Assembly (NCBI GenBank): GCA_902494515.1
Contig: CABUTS010000049.1
Coordinates: forward strand, 1 to 20,874
From: an uncultured Muribaculaceae bacterium
Lineage (GTDB): Bacteria; Bacteroidota; Bacteroidia; Bacteroidales; Muribaculaceae
Length of the DNA: 20,874 bases
Reading direction: 5' to 3'
The translations under genes were made by a program, and so were the position numbers. Under the pieces are notes generated by a model. The model did not search any database and was not told the DNA's origin. It worked only from the letters and a program-made list of their open reading frames with translations. Shown here in pieces: positions 7,714 through 15,703 of the stretch (positions within the stretch are counted from its first letter, which is position 1; each line of letters opens with the position of its first letter).

Positions 7714-9450
7714 TCAGAGGGTGTAGGCCGACATGGATTCGGGGGCTACGTTCAGCACGAACTCGCTGTTGCGGGCTACGTTGGAGGCACCGAGGTTGAC
7801 ATATACCTTGGCGGAGCGGACGAGCTCTTCGGCAGCGGTCTTCACGGCGGCATCCTCGGAGTTGAGGTTGCGGGAAGCGTCGGTTACCATAAGGTAGCCC
7901 ATCACGCAGTCACCGGCCATCTCAACGAGGTGACGGGCCATGAAGTCGGTGAATTCGGGGTCGTTAACCTCCTTGACGTGGTCGACAGCAGCCTGATACT
8001 TGGCGAACATGGCATCGAGGGTCTTCTTCTGGGCCTCGAGTTCGGGAGCGATGGCTTCCTGGGCGTACTGTTCGACGAGGAGGGCGTATGTGCCGGTCAT
8101 GACGTGGCGGATGGCTGCCACAACCTGCAGCTGGGTGGTACCCTCATAGATGGAGGTGATGCGGGCGTCGCGGTAGATGCGCTCGCAGGCGTAGTCCTTC
8201 ATGAAGCCGGAACCGCCGTGGATCTGGATGCAGTCGTAGGCGTTCTGGTTGCAGTATTCCGAGGAGAGGCCCTTGGCCAGCGGGGTGCAGGCGTCGGCCA
8301 GCTTGTTGTACTGCTTCATCTCCTTGCGCTCGTCGGGGGTGAGGGAGCGCTCGCGGGCGATATCCTCGTAAGCCTTGTAGAGGTCGACGTAGCGCGAGGT
8401 CTCGTAGAGGAGGCAGCGCGAAGCGTCGAGCTTTGCCTTCATATTGGCGAGGATTTCGCGGACTGCGGGGAACTCGATGATGGCCTTGCCGAACTGCTTG
8501 CGGTCGCGGGCGTATGCGTCAGCCTCGCGGAAGGCGAGTTCGCTGACACCGACGCTCTGGGCGGCGATGCCGAGGCGGGCACCGTTCATCAGCGCCATCA
8601 CATATTTGATAAGACCGAGACGGCGGGAGCCGCAGAGTTCAGCCTTGGCGTTCTTGTAGACGAGTTCGCATGTGGGGGAACCCTTGATACCCATCTTGTT
8701 CTCGATACGGCGCACGTTCACGCCGCCGTCGCGCTTGTCGTATATGAACATCGAGAGGCCGCGACCGTCCTTTGTGCCGTCCTCGCTGCGGGCGAGCACC
8801 AGGTGGATGTCGGAGTCACCGTTGGTGATGAAGCGCTTGACGCCGTTGAGGCGCCAGGTACCGTCGGGCTGCTCGGTGGCTTTGAGCATCACGCTCTGGA
8901 GGTCGGAACCGGCGTCGGGCTCGGTGAGGTCCATCGACATGGTTTCGCCCTGGCATACGCGGGGGATGAAGCGCTCGCGCTGCTCCTCGGTGCCGAACTC
9001 ATAGAGGGTTTCGGCGCAGTCCTGCAGACCCCAGAGGTTCTCGAAACCGGTGTCGGCGCGGCTGACGATGTCGGCGGCCATGATGTAGGGGGTGATGGGG
9101 AAGTTCAGACCACCGAAACGGCGGGGCATCGCCATGCCCATCAGGCCGGCCTTGCGGCAGGCTTCGAGGTTCTGCTGGGTGCCGGAAGCGTAGGTTACGC
9201 GGCCGTTGGCCACGGAGGGACCTTCATGGTCCACACCCTCGGCGTTGTCGGCGATGGTGGTGGCGCAGAGGTCGCCCACGATGTCAAGCACGCGCTCGTA
9301 GTTGTCCATGGCGTCGGCGAAGTCCACGGGGGCGTAGTCATACTTCTCGGCGTCGGCGAAGTCGCGCTCCTTCAGGCTGACGATTTTCTTCATCAGGGGG
9401 TGCTGAAGGTGGAGTTTCAGCGCGGGATTATCATTATAGAAGTTAGCCAT
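7714..9450 (-). CDS. Acyl-CoA dehydrogenase with C-terminal extension
   Basis: FAD enzyme that oxidises acyl-CoA to the 2-enoyl-CoA and passes electrons to the electron-transfer flavoprotein encoded just upstream. The 578 residues show the typical middle-domain motifs TEPDAGSD (176-183) and FITNG (207-211), the dimer-interface run YARDRKQFG (313-321), IQIHGGSGF (408-416), and IYEGT with the likely catalytic base Glu436. The roughly 130 residues after the core form a helical extension found in the longer (about 570-600 residue) acyl-CoA dehydrogenases rather than the 380-residue short- and medium-chain ones. The start overlaps the stop of etfA, so the two are translationally coupled. The acyl substrate cannot be read from the sequence. 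Confidence 0.93.
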   Translation of the reverse strand: MANFYNDNPALKLHLQHPLMKKIVSLKERDFADAEKYDYAPVDFADAMDNYERVLDIVGDLCATTIADNAEGVDHEGPSVANGRVTYASGTQQNLEACRKAGLMGMAMPRRFGGLNFPITPYIMAADIVSRADTGFENLWGLQDCAETLYEFGTEEQRERFIPRVCQGETMSMDLTEPDAGSDLQSVMLKATEQPDGTWRLNGVKRFITNGDSDIHLVLARSEDGTKDGRGLSMFIYDKRDGGVNVRRIENKMGIKGSPTCELVYKNAKAELCGSRRLGLIKYVMALMNGARLGIAAQSVGVSELAFREADAYARDRKQFGKAIIEFPAVREILANMKAKLDASRCLLYETSRYVDLYKAYEDIARERSLTPDERKEMKQYNKLADACTPLAKGLSSEYCNQNAYDCIQIHGGSGFMKDYACERIYRDARITSIYEGTTQLQVVAAIRHVMTGTYALLVEQYAQEAIAPELEAQKKTLDAMFAKYQAAVDHVKEVNDPEFTDFMARHLVEMAGDCVMGYLMVTDASRNLNSEDAAVKTAAEELVRSAKVYVNLGASNVARNSEFVLNVAPESMSAYTL

Positions 9451-10478
9451 TACTTCGAATTTTTCTTGTAGTACTTGATGAGTTTGGGAACGATATCCTC
9501 GTAGTTGGCCGTGATCACATAGTCGGCGATGGTGTTGATCGGGGCGTTGGGATCGTTGTTGATGGAGATGATGATCGAGGAGTCCTGCATGCCGGCGATG
9601 TGCTGGATCTGGCCCGAGATACCGCAGGCGATGTAGAGCTTCGGACGGACGGTGACACCGGTCTGGCCCACCTGGCGGGCATGTTCGGTGAAGCCGGCGT
9701 CGACAGCGGCGCGGGTTGCGCCCACTTCGGCGCCGAGCACGTCGGCGAGCTCGTGGAGCATGTCGAAACCTTCCTTCGAGCCGACGCCGTAACCGCCGGC
9801 AACGATGATGGAGGCGTTCTTGATGTTGATTTTCGACTTCTCGATGTGGCGGTCGAGGATTTCAACCACGAAGTCTTCGTCCTTGACATACTTGGCGGGG
9901 TCGAGGTTGATGACTTCACCCTTGTGGGCGGGGTCGAAGACCTCTTTCTTCATCACGCCTTCGCGGACGGTAGCCATCTGGGGACGATGGTCGGGGTTTA
10001 CGATGGTGGCAACGATGTTGCCGCCGAAAGCCGGACGGATCTGGTAGAGGAGGTTCTGGTATTCCTTGCCGGTCTTGGGGTCCTTGTGGTCGCCGATAAC
10101 CAGCGAGGTGCAGTCGGCGGTCAGACCGCTGTGGAGGCAGGAGCTGACGCGGGGACCGAGGTCGCGGCCGATGCAGGTGGCGCCCATGAGGCAGATCTGC
10201 GGGTTGATCTCCTTGAAGAGATTGATGAGCACGGCGGCGTGGGGGTTGGAGGTGTAGGGGTAGAGGCGCTTGTCCTCGACTTTGTAGACCACGTCGGCGC
10301 CGTAGGGGAAGAGATGATCCTCGATCTTGTCGAGTTTGTCGCCCACTACGATTGCTTCGAGTTTTACGCCCAGCTCAGTGGCGAGCTGGCGGCCCTTGGT
10401 GAGGAGTTCAAGGCTGACGTCGGCCACCTTGCCATCCTCGTATTCGCAATATACTATAAGATTATTGTTGTCTTGCAT
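9450..10478 (-). CDS. etfA: Electron transfer flavoprotein, alpha subunit
   Basis: Large subunit of the ETF heterodimer; it binds FAD and relays electrons between the dehydrogenase and a further acceptor. The 342 residues have the N-terminal nucleotide-binding-like fold and the family's C-terminal FAD domain: GGYGVGSKEGF, GATRAAVDAGF, then LYIACGISGQIQH and INNDPNAPI near the end. Length is normal for the family. It lies between etfB (27-base gap) and the acyl-CoA dehydrogenase gene, whose start codon it overlaps, in one minus-strand operon. Confidence 0.95.
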   Translation of the reverse strand: MQDNNNLIVYCEYEDGKVADVSLELLTKGRQLATELGVKLEAIVVGDKLDKIEDHLFPYGADVVYKVEDKRLYPYTSNPHAAVLINLFKEINPQICLMGATCIGRDLGPRVSSCLHSGLTADCTSLVIGDHKDPKTGKEYQNLLYQIRPAFGGNIVATIVNPDHRPQMATVREGVMKKEVFDPAHKGEVINLDPAKYVKDEDFVVEILDRHIEKSKINIKNASIIVAGGYGVGSKEGFDMLHELADVLGAEVGATRAAVDAGFTEHARQVGQTGVTVRPKLYIACGISGQIQHIAGMQDSSIIISINNDPNAPINTIADYVITANYEDIVPKLIKYYKKNSK

Positions 10479-10506
10479 AACATCTGGAGTTTAAGGCAAA
10501 CGGTTA

Positions 10507-11379
10507 TCAGCCGATTGTATGGTTGGCGATGAGGTCTTTGACGAGCTGCTCGAGGGCTGCGTCGTCGTTGCCGATGGTCAGACATTCCTTAGCGGTGAAC
10601 ACCACGTTCTCGATGGCCTTCACCTTCGTGGGGGAGCCGGCCATACCGATCTGCTCGGGGTCAGCCTCGACGAAGGCGGCGCCCCATTCCTGAAGCTTCA
10701 GGCCGGGACGTTTCTCGACCAGAGCCTTCTCCTCGTCGGAGAGCTTGGCCATCTCGGAGGGGGAGACGGCGCGTTTGTACTGCATCACGCGACGGGCGTT
10801 GCGGGGACGACATTCGGCTGCGGTGCCGTTTACGGTCACCACGCAGGGGAGGGGAGCCTTCACGGTCTCCACGCCGTTTTCGAGGCGACGCTTCACGGTT
10901 ACGTAGCCGTCCTTGAGGTCGAGGATTTCCTCGGCGTAGGTTACCTGAGGAAGGCCGAGCTTCTCGGCAATCTGGGGACCCACCTGGGCGGTGTCGCCGT
11001 CGATGGCCTGACGGCCGCCGAGCACGATGTCGAAGTTTCCGAATTTCTTTACAGCCTGAGCCAGCGAGTAGGAGGTGGCCAGGGTGTCGGCACCGCCGAG
11101 AGCGCGGTCAGTGAGGACGATACCGCCGTCGGCGCCGCGGAACATACCTTCGCGGATCACTTCGGCTGCGCGGGGCAGACCCATGGTGAGCATGGTGACG
11201 GTGGAGCCGGGGTTGGCATCCTTGAGGCGGAGAGCCTGCTCAAGGGCGTTGAGGTCCTCGGGGTTGAAGATGGCGGGCAACGCTGCGCGGTTGATGGTGC
11301 CGTCTTCTTTCATGGCATCTTTTCCCACGTTGCGGGTGTCGGGCACCTGCTTGGCGAGGACAATGATGTTAAGACTCAT
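10507..11379 (-). CDS. etfB: Electron transfer flavoprotein, beta subunit
   Basis: Small ETF subunit, 290 residues, partner of the downstream etfA product. The N-terminus MSLNIIVLAKQVPDT and the central GRQAIDGDTAQVGPQ (122-136) are characteristic. That DGDTAQVGP form of the loop resembles the flavin-binding loop of electron-bifurcating ETFs rather than the AMP-binding loop of classical mitochondrial-type ETFs (recalled, not computed), so a second FAD in this subunit is possible. It is the first gene of the etfB-etfA-acyl-CoA dehydrogenase operon, with a promoter about 120 bases upstream and hairpins in its leader. Confidence 0.95.
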   Translation of the reverse strand: MSLNIIVLAKQVPDTRNVGKDAMKEDGTINRAALPAIFNPEDLNALEQALRLKDANPGSTVTMLTMGLPRAAEVIREGMFRGADGGIVLTDRALGGADTLATSYSLAQAVKKFGNFDIVLGGRQAIDGDTAQVGPQIAEKLGLPQVTYAEEILDLKDGYVTVKRRLENGVETVKAPLPCVVTVNGTAAECRPRNARRVMQYKRAVSPSEMAKLSDEEKALVEKRPGLKLQEWGAAFVEADPEQIGMAGSPTKVKAIENVVFTAKECLTIGNDDAALEQLVKDLIANHTIG

Positions 11380-11420
11380 GAATTTCTTCTATTTAATTGA
11401 TTTACTATTCAAAATCGAGG

Positions 11421-11437
11421 CTGCCGACAGGGGGCAG
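11421..11437 (-). other. Second, small leader hairpin upstream of etfB
   Basis: CTGCC (11421-11425) pairs with GGCAG (11433-11437). It sits between the larger leader hairpin and the etfB start and may be structural only. Confidence 0.35.
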
Positions 11438-11448
11438 ACAGCCCGAAC

Positions 11449-11481
11449 ACATCGGTTTTTTTGGTCAAAAAAGCCGAATGT
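11449..11481 (-). other. Hairpin near the 5' end of the etfB leader
   Basis: ACAT-CGG and six T residues pair with six A residues and CCG-A-ATGT with one mismatch and one bulge (minus-strand RNA: CATTCGG, U6, GACC loop, A6). It would lie at the extreme 5' end of the predicted transcript, where such stems often stabilise mRNA. Confidence 0.4.
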
Positions 11482-11496
11482 TCATACTTCCGGGCG

Positions 11497-11504
11497 CAAA
11501 GATA
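11497..11504 (-). promoter_or_regulatory. Promoter -7 box of the etfB-etfA-acyl-CoA dehydrogenase operon
   Basis: The minus strand reads TATCTTTG, an exact TAnnTTTG match and the same octamer as upstream of the 1138-residue protein gene. A -33 element at normal spacing is not evident. Leader about 110 bases. Confidence 0.5.
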
Positions 11505-11546
11505 GCGATTTTTTTACAGATTCTCAGCCCAATACGCATTTTTTAA

Positions 11547-11572
11547 CAGTTGCAGTGAAGCGTTGGCAACTG
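11547..11572. repeat. Inverted repeat between the two divergent promoters
   Basis: CAGTTGC (11547-11553) and GCAACTG (11566-11572) are perfectly complementary around 12 bases. It lies between the etfB promoter and the promoter of the 1146-residue protein gene, so it could be a regulator-binding site. The 11380-11743 gap otherwise holds only the two promoters and leader hairpins. Confidence 0.4.
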
Positions 11573-11637
11573 ATTGCCCCCTTCAGGGCTTTCAGGGCGC
11601 CCCATATCTTTTTTTTCGGCATTTTCGCCCGGGATAT

Positions 11638-11667
11638 TTTGTAATCAAGATTTTATACTTAACTTTG
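11638..11667 (+). promoter_or_regulatory. Promoter of the 1146-residue secreted protein gene
   Basis: TTTG (11638-11641), 18 bases, TAACTTTG (11660-11667): a full Bacteroidota -33/-7 promoter, giving a leader of about 70 bases. Confidence 0.7.
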
Positions 11668-11743
11668 CACTTTTCACCCGGCCATTGCCCGAATACACCA
11701 ATCATTCAATCTGAACATTATCCAAATCCATAAATCAATCACT

Positions 11744-14700
11744 ATGACTTTTAAACTGAAACTCAGCGCAATGCTGTGCCTGGCGGCGGGATGCCTCATC
11801 ACGGCCCCGCAGGCCAACGCCGAGCTGCTCAAGAGCGAGAACTTCGAGTATGAAGTCGGCCCGCTCAACGGCAATCCCAACTGGATTCAGGCCACCGCAG
11901 CGACGGTTACCGAAACCATCGACATGGTGGCCGAACCCCTCACCTACCCCGGCTATCAGAACGAGGCAGTCGGTCTGTCGGTCCACATCACCCCCGACGG
12001 ACATGAAACAACCCAGAGCTTTGCCCTCAAGGGGGCAGACGAAGGTGTCAATTCCGGCACCGTCTACGCCTCGTTCCTTTTCAAACTGAACGCCGCCCCG
12101 GAGAAGAACAGCTGGTTATTCTCTTTCGCCGGCGGTAACAAGAACGGCTATGTCAACAATAACACCAACCTGTCGCAGCATGGACGTCTGTTCGTAGCTC
12201 CCGGCTCCGATGACACCAAGTTCAAACTTCTCGCCAGCAAAAACTCCGCTGTCGGCACATCCGTCGAAATCGGTGAATTCAATGTAGGCGAAACATACCT
12301 CGCAATAATCGGATACCAATTTGTCGACGGTCGCAAGAATGATGTTTCCAGCTTCTGGATCAACCCGGCCACCGATCAGACTGTAGCTCCGGCGCCCATG
12401 TTCACCCAGGAGACCGAGGCTGCCGACGTATCCGATACTTTCGGCATGCAGGGTTGCCGCATATATCAGTACTTCTCCGGCACGATGACACCGCCCGACG
12501 CCAATATCGACGCTATCCGTTTCGCAACCGACTGGGCGTCGCTCTTCCCCGCCGGCGATCTGCCCCCTGTAGAGGATGCTACCCTGACCCTTACCCCTGA
12601 TGAAATTGACTTTGCCGACGGTTTTGCCCTCATTCAGGGTGAGGTTGCCACCAAGACCGTAACTGTCAGCGGCGCTAACCTCACAGCTCCCGTCATCCTG
12701 ACAAGCTCCGACCCCTCCGTGGTTGTTGAACCAGCCGAGGTTTCAGCTGAGGAAGCCATGGCCGAAGGTGGCAAGGAGGTGACACTGACCTTCACCGCCA
12801 ATGAAATGCTGGCCGCAACCCTGACCGCCACCTCCGGCGACCTGACCGCCACAACAGCCCTGACCGCCTACGTGGAACCCGTCACCCAGATCAGTTCCTT
12901 CGCCCAGATGAACCTTCAGGAGAACGAAACCTACACCATTCTGAAATACACCGGCAAGATGGCAAAGGTTTCCTTCATCAACACCATCACCAAGGATGTT
13001 TACATCCAGGATCCCACCGGCGCAATCCGCATCAATTATAACGGTTATTTCGATGAGTCCGGATTCCAGATTGGCGACAAGGTGACCAACCTTATCCTCT
13101 ACCGCGTGGATGACGCTGCAGGTCCATGCTTCACCCCCACTTTCATGACCACTACCATTGGAACCGTCACCTCCTCGGGCAACGAAATCACCCCTGTTGA
13201 GGCTACAATGGCTGAGATTGCCGCCGACAAGGAGAGCTATCTCTACCGTCTCGTGACCGTGAAGGATGTAACCCTCGACAACTCATCCACAACCGCCTGG
13301 ACCACCACCGGCGTAGTCGCAACGCAAACCATCGACGGCACCACAACTCAGGGCCGCGTCAGCGCTTTCCACGCCACCGACCTCATCGGCTCGGAAGTTC
13401 CCGGGTTCCTCGCCTCCGTCACCGCCATCTCCAACTCCAAGGGGGCCGTGGTGCTGAAAGTTCGTCAGCTCGCCGACCTCGAGCAGGCCGCTCCCGCCCT
13501 GGAAGTAACCTCGCAGACCACTATCGACCCCAACGAATACCAGGTAATCAACACCCCCGTTGAGCTCGGCGTATTCAACGTTAAGGCTACCGCCCTTGCT
13601 GCTCCCGTGAGCATCTGGATCGGCGGCAAGAACCGCGATATGTTCTCCACCGACCTCGAGGAGATTCCCGCCGGCACCGGTGTTTACCAGGTGAAAGTAA
13701 CCTACACCCCCACCGCCACCGGCTCCCACGAGGCCCGCATCAACTTCGACGCCACCCCGACCGAGCTTTCCTGCGGCTATACTCTCCGCGGCAAGGCTTA
13801 CGACCCGGAGAATCCCCCGGTGGTAACCGTCGATTCCTCCGCGCTGACCGACTTCGTAGCTGCCGTAGGTGAGACTCAGGACCAGACCGTCAGCTACACC
13901 GTGGCCAACGGTCTCGACTACGGCACCGTGAAGGTTGCCGGCACCGGCTTCATCATCAGCTCCGGCTCCATGATGAAGGAGGGCACCTACAACCTGAAGA
14001 TTACCTTCCGCCCGCAGACCGAGGGTGAACACAACGCCTCCATCACCTTCTCCACCCCGATGGCCGAGGATGTCGTAATCAATGTTCACGGCACCACCTC
14101 CGCCGGTCCGGCTCCCGAGGAGACCGAGGGTGACGAGCTTGTCTTCGAAGGGGAAGCTCTCGCAACATACACCACCGACTTCACCTCCTCGTCGGTTTCC
14201 AACAAACCGCTGCAGCTCGACGGCTGGAAGAACGTGGCCGTTGAAGGTACCCGCGCATGGTGGAGCTACACCTTCGCCGAGGACAACAATCAGGCTGCCA
14301 AGGCCGTTGCCTACGATTCCAAGGCTACCGAGGAGACTCCTATGACCATCATGCTGATGTCGCCGCGCCTGAGCTACACCAACGCCGCCGAACGTCTGCT
14401 CTGCTTCGACGTTATGGGCCGGATGATGCGCGAGGGTATGACTGACCTCTTCACCGTCAACATCATCGATGCTACCACCGCCACCGCCGACAGCTACGAT
14501 ATGTTTGAAATCTCCGGTCTCGGTCTCCCCTGCACCCCCGACGAGAACGACGAATGGGCCCACTACGTGCTCGACGCCGCTTCCTGGGATCTCCCCGCCG
14601 AGTTCTACGTTGCCTTCGTATTCCAGTCGCAGCGCGGCACCTCCAGCACCACCCAGTACTTCATCGACAATTTCTCCTGGGGCCGCACCGACGTGCCTTT

Positions 14701-15184
14701 CATCCGCACCAGCGACCAGCTCCTCTCGATGGCCGGCAGCGTCGGCATGACCACAACCTCCGATGCCGTAACCGTTGCAGGATTCAACCTCAGCCAGCCC
14801 ATCGCCCTGAGCCTCAGCGGCACCGATGCCGACAAATTTGAGCTTTCCGCCACCGAACTTCCCGCCGACGGCGGTGAGTTCACCCTGAACTTCACTCCCG
14901 AGGAGATCAAGGACCACCTGGCAATCGTCACCATGCTCAGCGGCACCGACGCCCGTGCTGATATAATGGTTACCGTCCCCGCCTCCAACGTCAGCGGCAT
15001 CGTAACCATCGACGCCCAGGCCACACTCTGGGGCGACAAAGTCAGCGTCTATGACATCAACGGCCGCCTGCTGCTCCGCGACGTCACCCCGGCCCGCGCC
15101 ATTGAAGCCATGCGCTCCGCCCCCGGCACCCTCCACATCGTCAGCGCTGCCGACGGCACCACCTACAAATACCTCGCCAAGTAA
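11744..15184 (+). CDS. Large secreted multidomain protein with LamG-like, OB-like, Ig-like and sorting-like domains
   Basis: The 1146 residues start with a signal peptide (cleavage after APQANA, near residue 27). The visible order is: a concanavalin/LamG-like domain (about 30-260); a beta-sandwich, Ig-like domain (about 279-380); an OB-fold-like domain resembling those of Bacteroidota surface and nuclease-associated proteins (about 382-575); two related choice-of-anchor/Ig-like repeats (about 583-687 and 692-790); a jelly-roll 'choice-of-anchor J'-like domain (about 805-972, ending YFIDNFSWG); a second copy of the first Ig-like type (about 980-1080); and a C-terminal sorting-like domain (about 1082-1146, with VSVYDINGRLL). 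No active-site motif is evident. Surface binding or scaffolding is inferred. It is monocistronic, with its own promoter and terminator. Confidence 0.85.
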   Translation: MTFKLKLSAMLCLAAGCLITAPQANAELLKSENFEYEVGPLNGNPNWIQATAATVTETIDMVAEPLTYPGYQNEAVGLSVHITPDGHETTQSFALKGADEGVNSGTVYASFLFKLNAAPEKNSWLFSFAGGNKNGYVNNNTNLSQHGRLFVAPGSDDTKFKLLASKNSAVGTSVEIGEFNVGETYLAIIGYQFVDGRKNDVSSFWINPATDQTVAPAPMFTQETEAADVSDTFGMQGCRIYQYFSGTMTPPDANIDAIRFATDWASLFPAGDLPPVEDATLTLTPDEIDFADGFALIQGEVATKTVTVSGANLTAPVILTSSDPSVVVEPAEVSAEEAMAEGGKEVTLTFTANEMLAATLTATSGDLTATTALTAYVEPVTQISSFAQMNLQENETYTILKYTGKMAKVSFINTITKDVYIQDPTGAIRINYNGYFDESGFQIGDKVTNLILYRVDDAAGPCFTPTFMTTTIGTVTSSGNEITPVEATMAEIAADKESYLYRLVTVKDVTLDNSSTTAWTTTGVVATQTIDGTTTQGRVSAFHATDLIGSEVPGFLASVTAISNSKGAVVLKVRQLADLEQAAPALEVTSQTTIDPNEYQVINTPVELGVFNVKATALAAPVSIWIGGKNRDMFSTDLEEIPAGTGVYQVKVTYTPTATGSHEARINFDATPTELSCGYTLRGKAYDPENPPVVTVDSSALTDFVAAVGETQDQTVSYTVANGLDYGTVKVAGTGFIISSGSMMKEGTYNLKITFRPQTEGEHNASITFSTPMAEDVVINVHGTTSAGPAPEETEGDELVFEGEALATYTTDFTSSSVSNKPLQLDGWKNVAVEGTRAWWSYTFAEDNNQAAKAVAYDSKATEETPMTIMLMSPRLSYTNAAERLLCFDVMGRMMREGMTDLFTVNIIDATTATADSYDMFEISGLGLPCTPDENDEWAHYVLDAASWDLPAEFYVAFVFQSQRGTSSTTQYFIDNFSWGRTDVPFIRTSDQLLSMAGSVGMTTTSDAVTVAGFNLSQPIALSLSGTDADKFELSATELPADGGEFTLNFTPEEIKDHLAIVTMLSGTDARADIMVTVPASNVSGIVTIDAQATLWGDKVSVYDINGRLLLRDVTPARAIEAMRSAPGTLHIVSAADGTTYKYLAK

Positions 15185-15195
15185 CCCTCCCGCCC

Positions 15196-15319
15196 CCGCA
15201 AAGTCCGGACCTCCCGCAACGTCCCTGAACACCCGCAACGTTCCTGCAACAACCGCGAGGTCCCAAAGCCACCGCAACATCCTTGGACCTCCCGCAACGT
15301 TCCTGAACGCCTGCGAGGG
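15196..15319. repeat. Degenerate tandem repeat with a period of about 19-20 bp
   Basis: CCGCAA-type units start at 15196, 15214, 15233, 15253, 15272 and 15292, with a decayed copy near 15311. The best-kept units read CCGCAACGTTCCTGAAC. The array lies between the stop of the 1146-residue protein gene and its terminator. The period is close to two helical turns. Confidence 0.75.
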
Positions 15320-15333
15320 CTAATCAAAATCAA

Positions 15334-15368
15334 GAGGCTGTATCAAATTAGATGCAGCCTCTTTTTTT
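15334..15368 (+). terminator. Intrinsic terminator after the 1146-residue secreted protein gene
   Basis: GAGGCTGTATC (15334-15344) pairs with GATGCAGCCTC (15351-15361), 11 pairs with one wobble, around AAATTA. Seven T residues follow. Confidence 0.9.
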
Positions 15369-15434
15369 CATAACATACTGAAAGACATGACCGCGAACGG
15401 CGTTTTCAGCAATCTCCCCTGACCGCTCCCGCAC

Positions 15435-15500
15435 ACTCTCCCTCTCTCCCTCTCCCCACACTCTCTCCTCTCGACTCTCCCCTCTCGACTCTCTCTTCGC
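15435..15500. repeat. Pyrimidine-rich tract with a direct repeat
   Basis: A run made almost entirely of C and T on the plus strand. It contains the 13-base CCTCTCGACTCTC twice (15467-15479 and 15481-15493). It lies between two convergent transcription units at the edge of the core region. No gene is seen in it. Confidence 0.6.
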
Positions 15501-15531
15501 AGGGCCGTTCCTCCGGGTGCGCCTCTCGCTA

Positions 15532-15655
15532 TAAATAATTTAGACCACTGCCGTAAATCAGCAATGGCCTAAAATAAAGAACGCCCCTCAAGTATGCTCC
15601 TTTCGGACGCCTGAGAGGCTTGTTATCTTGTAAACGAGTTGTTTGTCGGTTTTGT
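15532..15655 (-). ncRNA. Putative structured small RNA next to the Abi_2 gene
   Basis: An RNA of about 120 bases is predicted from a consensus promoter just upstream. After an A-rich 5' segment it folds into two hairpins. Hairpin 1 has an outer stem GCCTCTC/GAGGGGC (minus strand, 15619-15613 with 15589-15583) and an inner stem GC-bulge-TCC/GGA-GC closed by a GAAA tetraloop (15601-15604). Hairpin 2 pairs TTAGGCCATTGC with GCAGTGGTCTAA (15572-15561 with 15551-15540) over 12 pairs. Its two G-U wobbles would be A-C mismatches in plus-strand RNA, so the fold belongs to the minus strand. An AATTATTT tail resembles a terminator. It contains no credible ORF. It follows the Abi_2 gene in the same orientation, so an RNA antitoxin or guide role is possible (inference). 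A 3'-UTR or terminator of the Abi_2 mRNA is the alternative. Confidence 0.5.
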
Positions 15656-15659
15656 TCTG

Positions 15660-15690
15660 CAAATTTAAGTCTAAATTTTGGACTGACAAA
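15660..15690 (-). promoter_or_regulatory. Promoter of the putative small RNA
   Basis: The minus strand reads TTTG (15690-15687), 19 bases, TAAATTTG (15667-15660): an ideal Bacteroidota promoter placed just after the Abi_2 stop codon and pointing away from it into a stretch with no ORF. Confidence 0.6.
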
Positions 15691-15703
15691 ATTTTGGGGA
15701 TAA

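Noticed and set aside
7684..9471. 595-residue open frame on the plus strand opposite the acyl-CoA dehydrogenase
   Set aside because: Shadow frame of a highly conserved gene, with His/Val/Gly-rich composition and no recognisable domain.
13283..15280. 665-residue open frame antisense to the 1146-residue secreted protein
   Set aside because: Extreme Gly/Val/Asp bias, no motif, and it runs through the 3' repeat array. Shadow of the real plus-strand gene.
15583..15619. Resemblance to the SRP (4.5S) RNA tip, with CAGG, TCC-GNRA-GGA and a following GCA
   Set aside because: The stem is interrupted by an extra G, the flanks lack the long SRP rod, and the conserved CCGGAAGGAAGCAG string is absent. 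Probably a chance GNRA hairpin.
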